Assembly (NCBI RefSeq): GCF_004099695.1
Contig: NZ_SCHL01000001.1
Location: forward strand, 186,001-250,000
Source of the DNA: Methanosarcina sp. MSH10X1
Lineage (GTDB): Archaea; Halobacteriota; Methanosarcinia; Methanosarcinales; Methanosarcinaceae
Reading direction: 5' to 3'
DNA: 64,000 nt
The notes beneath the pieces are model-generated. The model saw only the letters and a program-made list of their open reading frames with translations, made no database searches and was not told the DNA's origin. Shown in pieces: positions 1 through 9,466 of the stretch. The first letter of the stretch is position 1. Every line of letters begins with the position of its first letter. A program made the translations under genes and the position numbers.

Positions 1-923
1 GCCTCTTTTTTGAGACTATCAATATATACACTTGCAGAAGTAGCTGCGAGCGCCCCATCTCTAACAGCTGCCACAAGCTGCCATATTGGAGTGTCACGGC
101 AGTCTCCCGCAGCAAAAACTCCTTTCTTCGAAGTTTCAAGGAAACTGTTCGTTTTGATGAAACCTCTCTCATCCTTTTCCACATCAATAATCTCAGTGTT
201 CGGATGAATACCTACGTAGATAAAAACGCCGTCCGTATCCAATTCGTGTTTTTCTCCGTTTTTTAAATTCTCATAGATTACTTTTTCGACTCTTCGAATT
301 TCTCCTCTGCTTCCTATAATTTCGAGAATCTGGGCATTGAGTATGAATTCAATACTCGGGATTGCAAAAGCTCTTTCCTGAAGAATTTTTGCAGCTCTTA
401 GTTTGTCTCGTCTGTGGATAAGGTAAACTTTTCGAGCAATTTTTGATAGGAGAATTGCATCCGCCACTGCTGAATTGCCGCCTCCTACTACTACAATGGT
501 TTTGTTTCTGAAAAAAGGCCCGTCACAGATGGCGCAATAAGAAACTCCTTTACTGAGAAACTCTTTTTCTCCGGGTACGTTCAGATGCTCAGGATTTGCG
601 CCAGTAGCGATTATAACAGCTTTCGATTCAAGATCTCCGCTGTCCGTGGAGATTATTTTCTTTTCCCCTTCGTCATGAATACGAAGCACTTCGGTTATCT
701 TCGTTTCTACCCCAACCTCCAGAGCATGGCTTTTAAATTTTTCCATTAGCTCAACCCCGGATATTGCTGGAAAGCCAGGGTAATTTTCTACTACATCCGC
801 AAATGCAATCTGGCCGCTAATTTCGCTTCTTTCAAGGATCAGAGTATTATGTCCGAAACGTACGGCATAGATACCGGCTGCAAGCCCTGCAGGCCCTCCT
901 CCAATAATGATCAGGTCGTACAT
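1..923 (-). CDS. trxB: Thioredoxin reductase (NAD(P)H/FAD), 3' end outside window
   Basis: This flavoprotein reduces thioredoxin using a nicotinamide cofactor in the cytoplasm. The frame is open from an ATG at 923 to the left edge, giving about 307 residues; only the last few are missing. An FAD-binding GGGPAG motif lies near residues 8-13, the redox pair CAIC at residues 130-133, a second nucleotide motif VVGGGNS near 145, and the C-terminal FAD motif AAGDC is present. It is followed upstream by a small thioredoxin-like gene on the same strand (54-bp gap), so the two probably form a reductase-substrate pair. The family assignment is firm; the preferred electron donor is not visible from sequence. 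Confidence 0.93.
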   Translation of the reverse strand, partial: MYDLIIIGGGPAGLAAGIYAVRFGHNTLILERSEISGQIAFADVVENYPGFPAISGVELMEKFKSHALEVGVETKITEVLRIHDEGEKKIISTDSGDLESKAVIIATGANPEHLNVPGEKEFLSKGVSYCAICDGPFFRNKTIVVVGGGNSAVADAILLSKIARKVYLIHRRDKLRAAKILQERAFAIPSIEFILNAQILEIIGSRGEIRRVEKVIYENLKNGEKHELDTDGVFIYVGIHPNTEIIDVEKDERGFIKTNSFLETSKKGVFAAGDCRDTPIWQLVAAVRDGALAATSASVYIDSLKKE

Positions 924-977
924 ATTTCCCTCCGGAATCAGAAAAAAGTTTAAGAAAATTCATATTTCAGTTTTAAT

Positions 978-1220
978 TCAGCTTATACGGGCAATAGCAT
1001 CGGCTTTTTTCGGAAGGCCTGTAAAAGCTACCTCCCCTTCAATAATAGTCGTAGGAACCCCAACTATGCCGTATTTATCAATCAGCGCCTGGCCCTCCGG
1101 AGTTTCCACATCTATTTCCTCGTATTCAAAGTTGTACTCGGATCTCAAATCTTTCCAGAGTCTACGAGCTGACGGACAGGCCGTACACCAGCTGGCATGA
1201 ATAAGTGTGACTTTAACCAT
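978..1220 (-). CDS. Small thioredoxin-like redox protein
   Basis: An 80-residue thioredoxin/glutaredoxin-fold protein, shorter than classical thioredoxin (about 105). The active site CTAC occupies residues 12-15 after a beta strand, and the conserved cis-proline loop appears as VGVPT near residue 53. It is transcribed leftward and sits directly before the thioredoxin reductase gene, which makes it that enzyme's likely substrate. The fold and redox role are well supported; the cellular targets are not known from sequence. Confidence 0.88.
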   Translation of the reverse strand: MVKVTLIHASWCTACPSARRLWKDLRSEYNFEYEEIDVETPEGQALIDKYGIVGVPTTIIEGEVAFTGLPKKADAIARIS

Positions 1221-1388
1221 GATAAAACCCCTCTAAAAACTGTAATTATGCAAGCAAATCCATTGTAGTATTAATTTATAGATATAAATAAGTTAACCGT
1301 ACCCGTAAACCCGGAAAATGAAGACTTTTTATCGCCCGGATCTACCCGAACAAAAAGCTTTAAACCAGGAGGGCTCCTAAAGCGGGAT

Positions 1389-2189
1389 ATGCTTACATTT
1401 ATAGGTCTGGGTCTTTTTGACGAGTATGACATTTCTTTGAAAGGACTTGAGGCTGTCAGGGAAGCTGACCTGGTTTATGTGGAATTCTATACATCCTGTC
1501 TTATGGGTACGACTCTTGAAAAAATGGAGAAGCTTTATGGTAAAAAAGTCATTTTGCTTTCAAGAGAAGATGTCGAGCAGAATCCTGTTTGGCTCAATTA
1601 CGCAGGGGACAGGAAGCTTTGTTTCCTGACTGGCGGAGATACAATGATTTCTACAACCCATGTCGATTTGCGCCTGAGAGCCGAGAAGCTCGGAATCGAA
1701 ACCCGCCTCATTCACGGAGCTTCTATCGCCTCCGCCGTTTCAGGGCTAACCGGACTTCAGAACTATCGTTTCGGGAAGTCCGCAAGCATTCCTCACCCCT
1801 ATGAAAGCAGGAGAGGTACGAAAGTAATCTCGGAAACTCCCTACGATATTATAAAGCAAAACTCGGAACTTGGGCTGCACACCCTGGTCTTCCTGGATAT
1901 AGACAAGGAGAAAGGTTATATGACTGTAAATACCGCACTTGAGCTTCTCCTGGGGGTTGAAGAAAAGAGGGGAGAAGGGATCATGCGCGGAGCTGCTGCA
2001 GTAGGAATAGCCAGGGCAGGCTCGGAAAGCCCGGTCGTAAAAGCGGACTATGCAGAGAACTTAAAGGATTTCGATTTTGGAAAACCTCTCCACATCCTTG
2101 TAATCCCCGGAAAGCTGCACTTTCTTGAGGCTGAAGCGCTTGTGAAACTCGCAGGAGGCCCAATAGGATTTATGAAAGATGTGGAATAA
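1389..2189 (+). CDS. dphB: Diphthine synthase
   Basis: S-adenosylmethionine-dependent methyltransferase that methylates the modified histidine of elongation factor 2 during diphthamide synthesis. The 266-residue product has the usual family length and begins with the typical MLTFIGLGLFDEYDIS; GGDT and GIARAGS motifs of the tetrapyrrole-methylase fold are visible. The DUF357 gene follows closely. A second diphthamide gene (Dph6 type) lies 2.3 kb downstream, so two steps of one modification pathway are near each other. The assignment is secure. Confidence 0.95.
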   Translation: MLTFIGLGLFDEYDISLKGLEAVREADLVYVEFYTSCLMGTTLEKMEKLYGKKVILLSREDVEQNPVWLNYAGDRKLCFLTGGDTMISTTHVDLRLRAEKLGIETRLIHGASIASAVSGLTGLQNYRFGKSASIPHPYESRRGTKVISETPYDIIKQNSELGLHTLVFLDIDKEKGYMTVNTALELLLGVEEKRGEGIMRGAAAVGIARAGSESPVVKADYAENLKDFDFGKPLHILVIPGKLHFLEAEALVKLAGGPIGFMKDVE

Positions 2190-2226
2190 AAAGGAAAAAA
2201 TATGCAAAAAATCTCAGGTGATCAGA

Positions 2227-2508
2227 ATGCCTGCCGATCTGGACGAAAAAGTCAAAAGATATGAAGATATGTTAAAAAGAGCCCTCCAGAAAGCCAGATA
2301 TGCCCCTATCCCGGAATCCCATATGTATGCCGTTGCAAAGGATTATTATACGATGGCAGAAGCCTATTATAAAGATGGGGTGTACTTTCTGGAGAATAAA
2401 GACCCTGTAAATGCCCTGGCTTCTTTCAGCTATGGTCATGCCTGGCTTGATGCGGGAGCAAAACTCGGGGTTTTTGCGGTTGATGACGAGACTTTATTTA
2501 CTATATAA
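2227..2508 (+). CDS. DUF357 family protein
   Basis: A 93-residue helical archaeal protein of the DUF357 family, whose function is unknown. The body, from DEKVKRYEDMLKRAL through ALASFSYGHAWLDAGAKLG, is the typical family sequence. I chose the ATG at 2227 because AGGTGATC precedes it at ribosome-binding distance. An in-frame ATG at 2179 overlaps the end of dphB and would add 16 unconserved-looking residues. It is probably co-transcribed with dphB. Confidence 0.85.
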   Translation: MPADLDEKVKRYEDMLKRALQKARYAPIPESHMYAVAKDYYTMAEAYYKDGVYFLENKDPVNALASFSYGHAWLDAGAKLGVFAVDDETLFTI

Positions 2509-2544
2509 AGAAGGAAATAAACGTAAGCAGGAAAAAAGTCAAAA

Positions 2545-2640
2545 ATGCCTGAACTCCGATATGCCTGAACTCCGATATGCCTGAACTCCGATATGCCTGA
2601 ACTATGATATGCCTGAACTATGATATGCCTGAACTATGAT
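2545..2640. repeat. Six tandem copies of a 16-bp repeat
   Basis: Six head-to-tail copies of ATGCCTGAACTCCGAT, the last three with ACTATGAT in place of ACTCCGAT. The array lies in the 358-bp gap after the DUF357 gene. The remaining gap (2641-2866) is AT-rich and likely carries the promoter of the next gene. No coding role is visible. Confidence 0.9.
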
Positions 2641-2866
2641 GCCATTTAGGAGGCATTAAGACCTCAACTGGAAGGATTAAAGCTAAAGAACTAAAAATTA
2701 AAAACTTGACTGAAAAACCTTATAAAAGTAAATAGAATACTATTCTATCCGAAGCAGAAACAATTTTATATACTTTATTCTATTCTTTAGATCCTGTAAA
2801 TAACTTTTCCCTATCGGGAAATCTTCTTGAGAAATGCATATAACTGAATAATTATGGTGGACAATA

Positions 2867-3256
2867 ATGAAGAACTTTCATGTAGTACTTGAAGCAGCTT
2901 GGTTGGTTAGAGATGTAAAGACAGCTGATGACGCTATAGGGGTCGCAATTTCTGAGGCTGGAAAGCGCCTGAACCCTAAACTGGATTTTGTAGAGGTTGA
3001 CGTGGGAACTACATCCTGCCCGGCGTGCGGTGAGCCTTTCAGCAGTGTTTTCATAGCAGCAAACACCGCTCTTGTGGGCCTTATTTTTGAGATGAAGGTT
3101 TTTGACGCCGAGTCTGCCGAACACGCCGAAAGGATCGCAAAATCCGTTATAGGAAAATCCCTCAGGGATATTCCGTTGACAGTTGTTGAAGTGACCGAAT
3201 TCGAAAGGTCAGCCGAGAAGGGCGAACAGCAGCAGAAGAGCAAAACAGGTAAATAA
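2867..3256 (+). CDS. UPF0212 (DUF555) family protein
   Basis: A 129-residue archaeal protein of the UPF0212/DUF555 family, function unknown. The sequence matches the family throughout, with the N-terminal [13 protein letters not shown] segment and a CPACG pair near residues 50-54 that could bind a metal. It stands alone with its own upstream region and is probably monocistronic. The C-terminal 15 residues are charged and glutamine-rich, likely disordered. Confidence 0.87.
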   Translation: MKNFHVVLEAAWLVRDVKTADDAIGVAISEAGKRLNPKLDFVEVDVGTTSCPACGEPFSSVFIAANTALVGLIFEMKVFDAESAEHAERIAKSVIGKSLRDIPLTVVEVTEFERSAEKGEQQQKSKTGK

Positions 3257-3503
3257 GCATTTTTTCCCGAACCTGTCAGGAATGGAAAAAGATATTGCGC
3301 TGCGGCTAGTTATACCTCTGGTTTTTGTTCGTGACTTGTTTGAAAAGGCGTACGGCTGAGAAGAGACCTAGGAGATCGTACTTTTCCATTTAATAGAAGC
3401 CAGTAAAAAACAAGTTTTATCTTTCCGGCAGGCTTGACTTTTAGTCATATCCAGCACAAAGACCCCGGGCTTTTTCATAGCCCACGAAGAAAGAGGACAC
3501 TAC

Positions 3504-4403
3504 ATGGACAGAGTAATTTCCATCGTAGGGCATACTGCCCTTGATTACATCGTAGATGTTGAAAATATCGCAGGAAAAAACGAATCGTCCCCTGTTATTG
3601 ACTACGAAGAGTATCCTGGCGGAGGAGCTGCCAATATTGCGGTTGCAATTGCGAAGCTTGGCGGGAAGAGCCAGCTAATTTCCCCTGTAGGCATGGATTT
3701 TGCAAGTTCAGGATACGAAAAACTTCTTACAGAAGCTAATGTTGACCTTTCCCGTCTCTACAGGCTTGAGGACCAGAAAATTTCCAAGGCATTTGTTTTT
3801 ACGGACAGGGAAAGCAACCAGACAACTTATTTTTACTGGGGAGCCTCCTCAAAATTCAAAGAATTAGAACCCGAACCTGTTGATTTTGTCCATCTTGCAA
3901 CCGCAGATTCGGTCTATAATGCGAAGCTCGCACAAATTGCCGGCTTCGTATCCTTTGATCCCGGACAGGATCTTATAACGTACTCAAAAGAGGACCTTGA
4001 GCTCATACTTGCCCATACTGATATTCTTTTTGCGAACCGGCACGAAATCAAGCGGGTCTCGGAGATGACCGGGAAAGACTTCTCTGAACTCAAGACCATG
4101 GTTAACATAATCGTGGTGACATATGATGCCGAGGGTAGCAGAATCTATGCAGGCAAAGAAGAATTCATAATTCCTGTGATTCCTGTCAGAGCTGTAGATC
4201 CCACGGGAGCAGGAGACGCTTACAGGGCGGGTTTCCTGCTGGCTCTCACCAGAGGGTGCCCGCTTCCGGTATGCGGAAAAATAGGGTCGACCGTGGCCTC
4301 TTTTGCCGTACAGACGCGGGGCTGCCAGACGGGGCTTCCCACCTGGGAGGAAATGAAAATCCGTTACGAAGCCAGTTTCGGAAGGCTTGAGAAAGAGTGC
4401 TGA
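3504..4403 (+). CDS. PfkB-family sugar/nucleoside kinase
   Basis: A 299-residue ribokinase-like enzyme that transfers phosphate from ATP to a sugar or nucleoside hydroxyl. Motif 1 PGGGAANIAVA lies near residues 38-48, and motif 2 DPTGAGDAYRAGF with the catalytic Asp lies near residues 232-245. The start ATG follows AAGAGGA. Substrate cannot be read from the sequence; archaeal members include nucleoside, ribose and fructose-phosphate kinases. Family firm, substrate open. Confidence 0.88.
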   Translation: MDRVISIVGHTALDYIVDVENIAGKNESSPVIDYEEYPGGGAANIAVAIAKLGGKSQLISPVGMDFASSGYEKLLTEANVDLSRLYRLEDQKISKAFVFTDRESNQTTYFYWGASSKFKELEPEPVDFVHLATADSVYNAKLAQIAGFVSFDPGQDLITYSKEDLELILAHTDILFANRHEIKRVSEMTGKDFSELKTMVNIIVVTYDAEGSRIYAGKEEFIIPVIPVRAVDPTGAGDAYRAGFLLALTRGCPLPVCGKIGSTVASFAVQTRGCQTGLPTWEEMKIRYEASFGRLEKEC

Positions 4404-4523
4404 AATTGCGAATACCGAAAATAGAATGATTAAAAGTCAAAAAGTATATAAAATATTATAATGATCCACGCATTATAACTCCCCGACGTACGAAAAAGAT
4501 ATCAAAACAAAAAAGGGATGCAG

Positions 4524-5195
4524 ATGAAACTCGCAGCACTGGTTTCCGGTGGCAAGGACTCGATTTTTGCCATATATAAAGCCCTCCAGGAAGGGCATGA
4601 AGTCACCCACCTGATTAATATAATTCCTGCAAGGGACGATTCTTACATGTACCATTCCATCAACCTCCATATGGTAGAACTTATTTCTGCCGCCTGTGAA
4701 ATCCCACTGGTTCAGCAGGAGTCCAGCGGGATAAAGGAGCTTGAACTGGATGACCTGACCCTTGCCCTCAGGAAAGTGGATGTGGATGGGGTATCCGTAG
4801 GCGCGATCGAATCCCAGTACCAGGCAGGTAGAGTGAAAAAGATCTGCGACTCCCTGGGGCTTAAGGTCTATACCCCTCTCTGGCACAGGGATCCTGAGGA
4901 ATTGCTAACCGAAATGTCAAAAGTGCTCGATATCCGGATTGTCAGGGTCGCAGCCGACGGTCTTGACAAATCCTGGCTTGGACGCCCTATAAACGTAAAC
5001 TCTATCGAACATCTCAAAGCCCTGAACAAACGGTACATGGTTCACATGGCAGGGGAAGGCGGAGAATACGAGACAGTCGTACTTGACGCTCCTTTCTTTA
5101 AAAAACGCATTGAGATTGTAAAAAGTGAGATTGAATGGGAGGGAGACACTGGCTCCTTAAAGATTCTGGAAGCAAAGCTTGTTGATAAAAATTGA
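4524..5195 (+). CDS. dph6: Diphthine--ammonia ligase family ATPase
   Basis: PP-loop ATPase of the DUF71/Dph6 family, which amidates diphthine in the last step of diphthamide formation on elongation factor 2. The PP-loop SGGKDS lies at the extreme N terminus, and the family segment EGGEYETVVLDAPFF lies near the C terminus. The length of about 224 residues is normal for the single-domain archaeal form. An ATG six bases upstream (4518) is equally possible. It lies 2.3 kb from dphB; the pathway link is an inference supported by both families. Confidence 0.88.
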   Translation: MKLAALVSGGKDSIFAIYKALQEGHEVTHLINIIPARDDSYMYHSINLHMVELISAACEIPLVQQESSGIKELELDDLTLALRKVDVDGVSVGAIESQYQAGRVKKICDSLGLKVYTPLWHRDPEELLTEMSKVLDIRIVRVAADGLDKSWLGRPINVNSIEHLKALNKRYMVHMAGEGGEYETVVLDAPFFKKRIEIVKSEIEWEGDTGSLKILEAKLVDKN

Positions 5196-5360
5196 AGATT
5201 AGAAGTCTTTAATCTTTATTTTTATTTTATTCTTTGTTTCTTTTCCATACGGTCTCTCAGGTTTGAATCCGGATTTATTAATCGCGTTTAATTTAAAGAG
5301 CTTTATCACTAAAAAGAAGTACTGCGGAAAACTGGTACTGAATAGCAGTATATCCCTATT

Positions 5361-5374
5361 TTTATATAATATAC
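5361..5374 (+). promoter_or_regulatory. TATA box of a candidate small RNA
   Basis: TTTATATAATATAC lies about 25 bases before a GGGCATCTGAG sequence that starts a perfect long-range stem. The spacing suits archaeal transcription initiation. No open reading frame follows that resembles a protein. Confidence 0.5.
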
Positions 5375-5387
5375 TACATATTTGTGA

Positions 5388-5482
5388 GTGGGGCATCTGA
5401 GAAAAATCTTTTTCTGTTGTAAACCTCAGCCAACACTTTTACCCCCCAACTCCCCACACTCCCAACACTCAGATGCCCTATA
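5388..5482 (+). ncRNA. Candidate small RNA with a C-rich loop
   Basis: The ends form an 11-bp perfect stem, GGGCATCTGAG at 5391-5401 with CTCAGATGCCC at 5468-5478, closing a 66-base loop. The loop is G-poor and contains C-rich runs (ACCCCCCAACTCCCC) that could pair with GGGGAG-type ribosome-binding sites. A TATA box sits at the right distance upstream. The rest of the 662-bp gap 5196-5857 is AT-rich; I see no gene in it. Confidence 0.45.
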
Positions 5483-5857
5483 CTCAACATTATTCCATGA
5501 GATTTCCATTGTTAAAACTGGTTTTTGAATCATTGTTTTCAGCATTGTTTCCCAACATTGTTTTTAAGTACTATTCTTTTCCACATCGTGGCCTTGTTTT
5601 ATTTTGGTTCTCAAAACCTGGTTTTATTCTGTTTATTAAAATAGCTCTGCCTGAAAAGAAATAATGATTTCTAAACAGGGGATAATCTGAATAAGACGAA
5701 CTATCTGAATAACTGAAGGTGTACCGGGGTAAGTAAACAGGGCAGGGTTAACCGAAGAGCGAATAAATGAAACAATTAAAAAAAGATTAAGGGCAAAGCC
5801 CGTGGGATGTGATAATTATATGTTTTAAGCTTGAAACGAAGGTTTTTAACAGGATTA

Positions 5858-6259
5858 TTAAGACTTAGCTGTATCTATCAAATCCAGAATTCTCAGGGCA
5901 AGGTGTGCACCGTTTGCCCCATTATCGATACCTACGCTTCCTACAGGCACTCCTGGAGGCATCTGGGCAATGGAAAGCAGGGCATCAAGTCCGCCAAGTT
6001 TCGCGCTTACAGGGACTCCTATTACAGGTTTTTTTGTCTTGGAAGCTACTACTCCTGGAAGGGCTGCCGATAAACCGGCAATCGTTATAAAGACCTTTGC
6101 ATCTGTGCTTGAGATGTAGCTGTCAAGTTCGTCAGGGTTCCTGTGAGCGGAAATAACCATTACTTCATATGTGTATTTGCTCTTTTCCAGCACGGATACC
6201 GCACGGTTGGCAATAGACCTGTCGGATTCGGAACCCATGATTATTGAGATATCAACCAT
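5858..6259 (-). CDS. purE: N5-carboxyaminoimidazole ribonucleotide mutase-like protein
   Basis: PurE-type enzyme of purine synthesis, moving the carboxyl group on aminoimidazole ribonucleotide. The MGSESD motif near residues 8-13, SAHRNPDEL near 38-46 and [12 protein letters not shown] near 63-74 mark the active site. At 133 residues it is shorter than bacterial PurE (about 160) but keeps all three motifs. It is the last gene of a leftward cluster with shikimate kinase and chorismate mutase; gaps are 19 and 14 bases, so the three are probably one operon. Confidence 0.87.
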   Translation of the reverse strand: MVDISIIMGSESDRSIANRAVSVLEKSKYTYEVMVISAHRNPDELDSYISSTDAKVFITIAGLSAALPGVVASKTKKPVIGVPVSAKLGGLDALLSIAQMPPGVPVGSVGIDNGANGAHLALRILDLIDTAKS

Positions 6260-6278
6260 TTTTCTTTCTCCTTGGCAG

Positions 6279-6566
6279 TCAGGGCAGGCTTCCCTTGCCG
6301 CTCAATTCGTTCTGGCGTTCAATACTCATCCTGATAAGAATCTCAAAAATAGCCTTTATAGATCCCGGATCAAGATTGAGTTCGGTTGCGGCATTTAAAG
6401 CTCTGGTGATTACAACCTCATTTTGCCTGTGGTCATTTATCGAAGTCCCATTTATTCTTTTTGATTCAAGTACCCTTTCAGCCAGGTTTACTCTTCTATC
6501 AATAAGGGCAAGAATTTCCCTATCAATTTCTTCAATTTCTTTGCGGACAGCCTCAAGTTCGCTCAA
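6279..6566 (-). CDS. Chorismate mutase (AroQ class)
   Basis: A 95-residue all-helical chorismate mutase that converts chorismate to prephenate for phenylalanine and tyrosine. The pattern [21 protein letters not shown], followed by a conserved glutamate-containing helix and the C-terminal helix with SIERQ, matches AroQ. It is a stand-alone domain, not fused to prephenate dehydratase. It lies between the shikimate kinase and purE genes in the same direction. Confidence 0.88.
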   Translation of the reverse strand: MSELEAVRKEIEEIDREILALIDRRVNLAERVLESKRINGTSINDHRQNEVVITRALNAATELNLDPGSIKAIFEILIRMSIERQNELSGKGSLP

Positions 6567-6580
6567 GTGAACCCCTCGCT

Positions 6581-7447
6581 TTATAAGGACATTGCATCTC
6601 TGTTATTTATAGAGGTTTCTATAACCCTGCCTTCTATCCCACAGCTTTCCCAGGCCGATCTCAGTTCTTTTACCTGCTCGGCTCGTACAAGTGCCGCATA
6701 TGAGGGGCCTGTTCCGGAAAGGCTTACTCCTTTTACCCCACATTCAAGCGCTCGAAGCATGTGTTCCGTACCAAAGCTAAGAGCCCCGCAGTAGAGAAAG
6801 CCATTTAGAGTCATAGCTCGCTCATATTCACCCTTCAGAGCAAGCTCGTAAGCAATTTCAACGTAAGGAGCTATAAGTCTTGAGCGTTTAACATCCGTCT
6901 CCGCACTGAAAGCTCTCCTGGCAGGCGCAAAAATAAGGACTTTTGAATCAAGCTCTTCGCGCCTGAGGAGTTCCATTTTACGGTTGTCGGTAACCACGAT
7001 CCCTCCGAAAAAAGAAGCACAAGCATCATCAAAGGCACCTGTTATGGTAACTCCCACTTCTTTTGCAGCCTTCACACCGAGTCTTACAATCTCAAGAGGC
7101 TGTAGAGTCTTACCTGTTGCACGCAGGGTTGCAAGGACTGAAGCATTTGCTGCGGCGCTGCTGCTTTTGAGCCCGCCTGCGATGGGGATTTCACTTCTTG
7201 TCCTTACCGTACCGCCCAGTTCAAGCCCGAAATGCTCAAGGGTTATTTCAACGCAGCGCTCGATAAGACGGGCGTCTCCTTCAGGCATCTCCTCAATGAA
7301 ACCTGAGATTCCGGTCTCACCTTCTGAAAGTTTGACATCTGCAAAGGTCATCAAATCTATTCCGAATGCAGCACCCTTCCAGGTAGCTATGGCATTTATT
7401 ATGGTTCCTGCTCCCGATGCGCAGGCGTGCCCTTCAAGTGTCATCAA
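6581..7447 (-). CDS. aroK: Archaeal shikimate kinase (GHMP superfamily)
   Basis: The archaeal, GHMP-type enzyme phosphorylating shikimate on the path to chorismate; it is unrelated to bacterial AroK. The ATP-binding motif GGLKSSSAAANA lies near residues 91-102, and the C-terminal motif LSGTGPSYAALV near 237-248. Length 288 is normal. Two adjacent ATGs (7447, 7444) are possible starts. It leads the cluster with chorismate mutase, so consecutive aromatic steps are co-encoded. Confidence 0.9.
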   Translation of the reverse strand: MMTLEGHACASGAGTIINAIATWKGAAFGIDLMTFADVKLSEGETGISGFIEEMPEGDARLIERCVEITLEHFGLELGGTVRTRSEIPIAGGLKSSSAAANASVLATLRATGKTLQPLEIVRLGVKAAKEVGVTITGAFDDACASFFGGIVVTDNRKMELLRREELDSKVLIFAPARRAFSAETDVKRSRLIAPYVEIAYELALKGEYERAMTLNGFLYCGALSFGTEHMLRALECGVKGVSLSGTGPSYAALVRAEQVKELRSAWESCGIEGRVIETSINNRDAMSL

Positions 7448-7682
7448 GTCCAGAATGCGCTGTTCTTTAATAGTTTTTGCTGCATTTGTCCATAAAACCT
7501 GAAATGTTGCTGTAATGCAGATTCTGCAATAGATTCATAAAAACAGCGTGAATCCACAAATATAAATAGTAAAGTTGAATGACGTATATCGAAAAAGTGC
7601 TTCTAATTATTACCAGAAAGTACTATAAAATTATGAATAAATACTTCTAATTTTATTTAGCAGATTTAATCAAAAACGGGGA

Positions 7683-8684
7683 ATCAATATCGAAACCAGG
7701 AAAGTACAGCAGACAGGCGGATCCACTTACATAATTTCCCTTCCAAAGCAATGGGCTGAAAAAGTGGGAATCGAGACAGGCATGAGGGTTTCCCTCGAGA
7801 CGCAGCCGGATGGGAAACTACTGATAGACCCAATTCTCGAAGGACGAACAGTCAAAACCAAAAAAATCGATGTCACAGGCTGTGAAGTAAAAGCACTGGA
7901 GAGAGATATTATTGCTGCATATCTTCATGGATATGACAGGATAGAACTCTTCTCGAAAAGAATACTCGGTGAACAAAAGCAGACAATCAGGAGGGTCTGC
8001 TACAAACTCATAGGCCCGGAAATTACAGAAGAAAGTTCAAACTGCGTAGTTATCCAGGATCTCCTGAACCCGAACGAGCTCTCTATCAAAAAAGGTGTAC
8101 AGAGGATGTTCCTTATTGCGGGATCCATGCAAAAGGACGCGGTAAGGGCGCTTAAAACTATTGATCACGACCTTGCACTTGATGTAAGTCAGAGGGATGA
8201 CGAGGTTGACAGGCTATATCTCCTGATCTCCAAACAGTTCCGTTCCATTCTCTGCGGAGGAAGAATGCCTGATTCTGCAGAAACAAATATAGAGGAATAC
8301 CATGAGTTCAGAATGGCGGCAAGCCCGCTGGAAAGAATAGCCGATCATGCACAGAAAATTGCAAATATCGCCTCAAAGCTGCGGCAACCTGTTAGTGATA
8401 ATGTAATGGAAGAGATAGAAAAACTCAATAATGCTTATATGGAACTGGTGAAGCAGTCCATTGAGGCTCTCTTTAATGCTGACTCCTCTCTTGCCAATCA
8501 GGTAATAAATAACGTCGACAATATGCGCACATGGGTAGAGGAATTGCATTCATCTATCCTGAGACTGGAGTCACATGAAATCATGATTTCACTCGGGACT
8601 GTTGTAGACAGCCTGGCCAGAATAGGAGACCTCAGTTCCAATATAGCTGAAATTGCTATAAACACGGCAATCAGGGATAGATGA
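7683..8684 (+). CDS. PhoU-domain protein with AbrB-like N terminus
   Basis: A cytoplasmic regulator with an N-terminal SpoVT/AbrB-type DNA-binding segment (KVQQTGGSTYIISLPKQWAE) followed by PhoU helical bundles, the arrangement found in archaeal phosphate-signalling proteins. The homologous N terminus is encoded upstream of the first standard start (GTG at 7764): the frame stays open back to 7641 but has no ATG, GTG or TTG there. The likely start is a non-standard ATC at 7683 or 7689, after the GGGG at 7678-7681. Domain call firm; start uncertain. Confidence 0.8.
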   Translation: MNIETRKVQQTGGSTYIISLPKQWAEKVGIETGMRVSLETQPDGKLLIDPILEGRTVKTKKIDVTGCEVKALERDIIAAYLHGYDRIELFSKRILGEQKQTIRRVCYKLIGPEITEESSNCVVIQDLLNPNELSIKKGVQRMFLIAGSMQKDAVRALKTIDHDLALDVSQRDDEVDRLYLLISKQFRSILCGGRMPDSAETNIEEYHEFRMAASPLERIADHAQKIANIASKLRQPVSDNVMEEIEKLNNAYMELVKQSIEALFNADSSLANQVINNVDNMRTWVEELHSSILRLESHEIMISLGTVVDSLARIGDLSSNIAEIAINTAIRDR

Positions 8685-9466
8685 GAAGAACCTGCCTGAG
8701 AACACAGAAATGCCTCCCCAACCTGAAAGATAGAACAAATTTTGTTTTGAAGTTAAATATCCCTGAAGTAATAAAAAAATTAAATATATAACTAAGCTCT
8801 TAAACCCAGAATAAAAGATTTACCTTTCGATACCCTGAACTGTTCAAAAGACATCCTGATGAACTTTATAAAAAATATTCTGATGGAATTTATAGAAGAT
8901 ATCCTGAAATATCTAAGAGGGAATTGAGCTGTAAAGCTTAATGAAATTTAGTTAGATTGATACTAATGAAAATTTAGTTAGATTGATACCGGAGATATCT
9001 GATAAAACAATTTATATTTTTAAGGTAGAATGAATAAAAATAGGAAAAAATATAAAGGAAAGTGCAGAACATCAGTGCACATATAAAAATTTAATACAAA
9101 TAAGAAAAGTTTGGGAAAATTAAAGTATTCTGTATAAAAAGCCTTTTCTCTCTGGATAAAAGGCTTTTTATTATATGTGGTGAGGGAATTAAGCGATAAA
9201 AGCAATTTATTTATATTCTGGTGTTATTTCAACGGAGGCACTTTATATTTTACCCTGAAAATGACCTGAAATTTCCTGTTCACTTCCGGATATCCCGGAA
9301 AGAAAAAAGAATATCTTCAACTTTCCCCGATTTCCTCAGTAAGACAAATACAAATTATTTATATGCATGGATCAATAGATTAAAAATTTACCATCAATAC
9401 CAACCCATACAGGAAAGCAATCCGAGAAATCCTTAGGTGCTATGCTTTTCCCAAAGGAGGGAAGCT
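8685..9466. other. 782-bp intergenic region with repeats
   Basis: Very AT-rich, no convincing gene. It holds two near-identical copies of TTTAGTTAGATTGATAC (about 8947-8989), variants of a GATATCCTGA-like motif around 8850-8910, and a strong hairpin described separately. Short open frames here have no plausible protein character. Confidence 0.7.
9137..9169 (+). terminator. Hairpin followed by T run
   Basis: AAAAGCCTTTT pairs perfectly with AAAAGGCTTTT across a 10-base loop, an 11-bp stem running into TTTTTATTAT. The structure is nearly symmetrical, so it could act on either strand; no gene ends immediately beside it, so terminator function is an inference. Confidence 0.45.
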
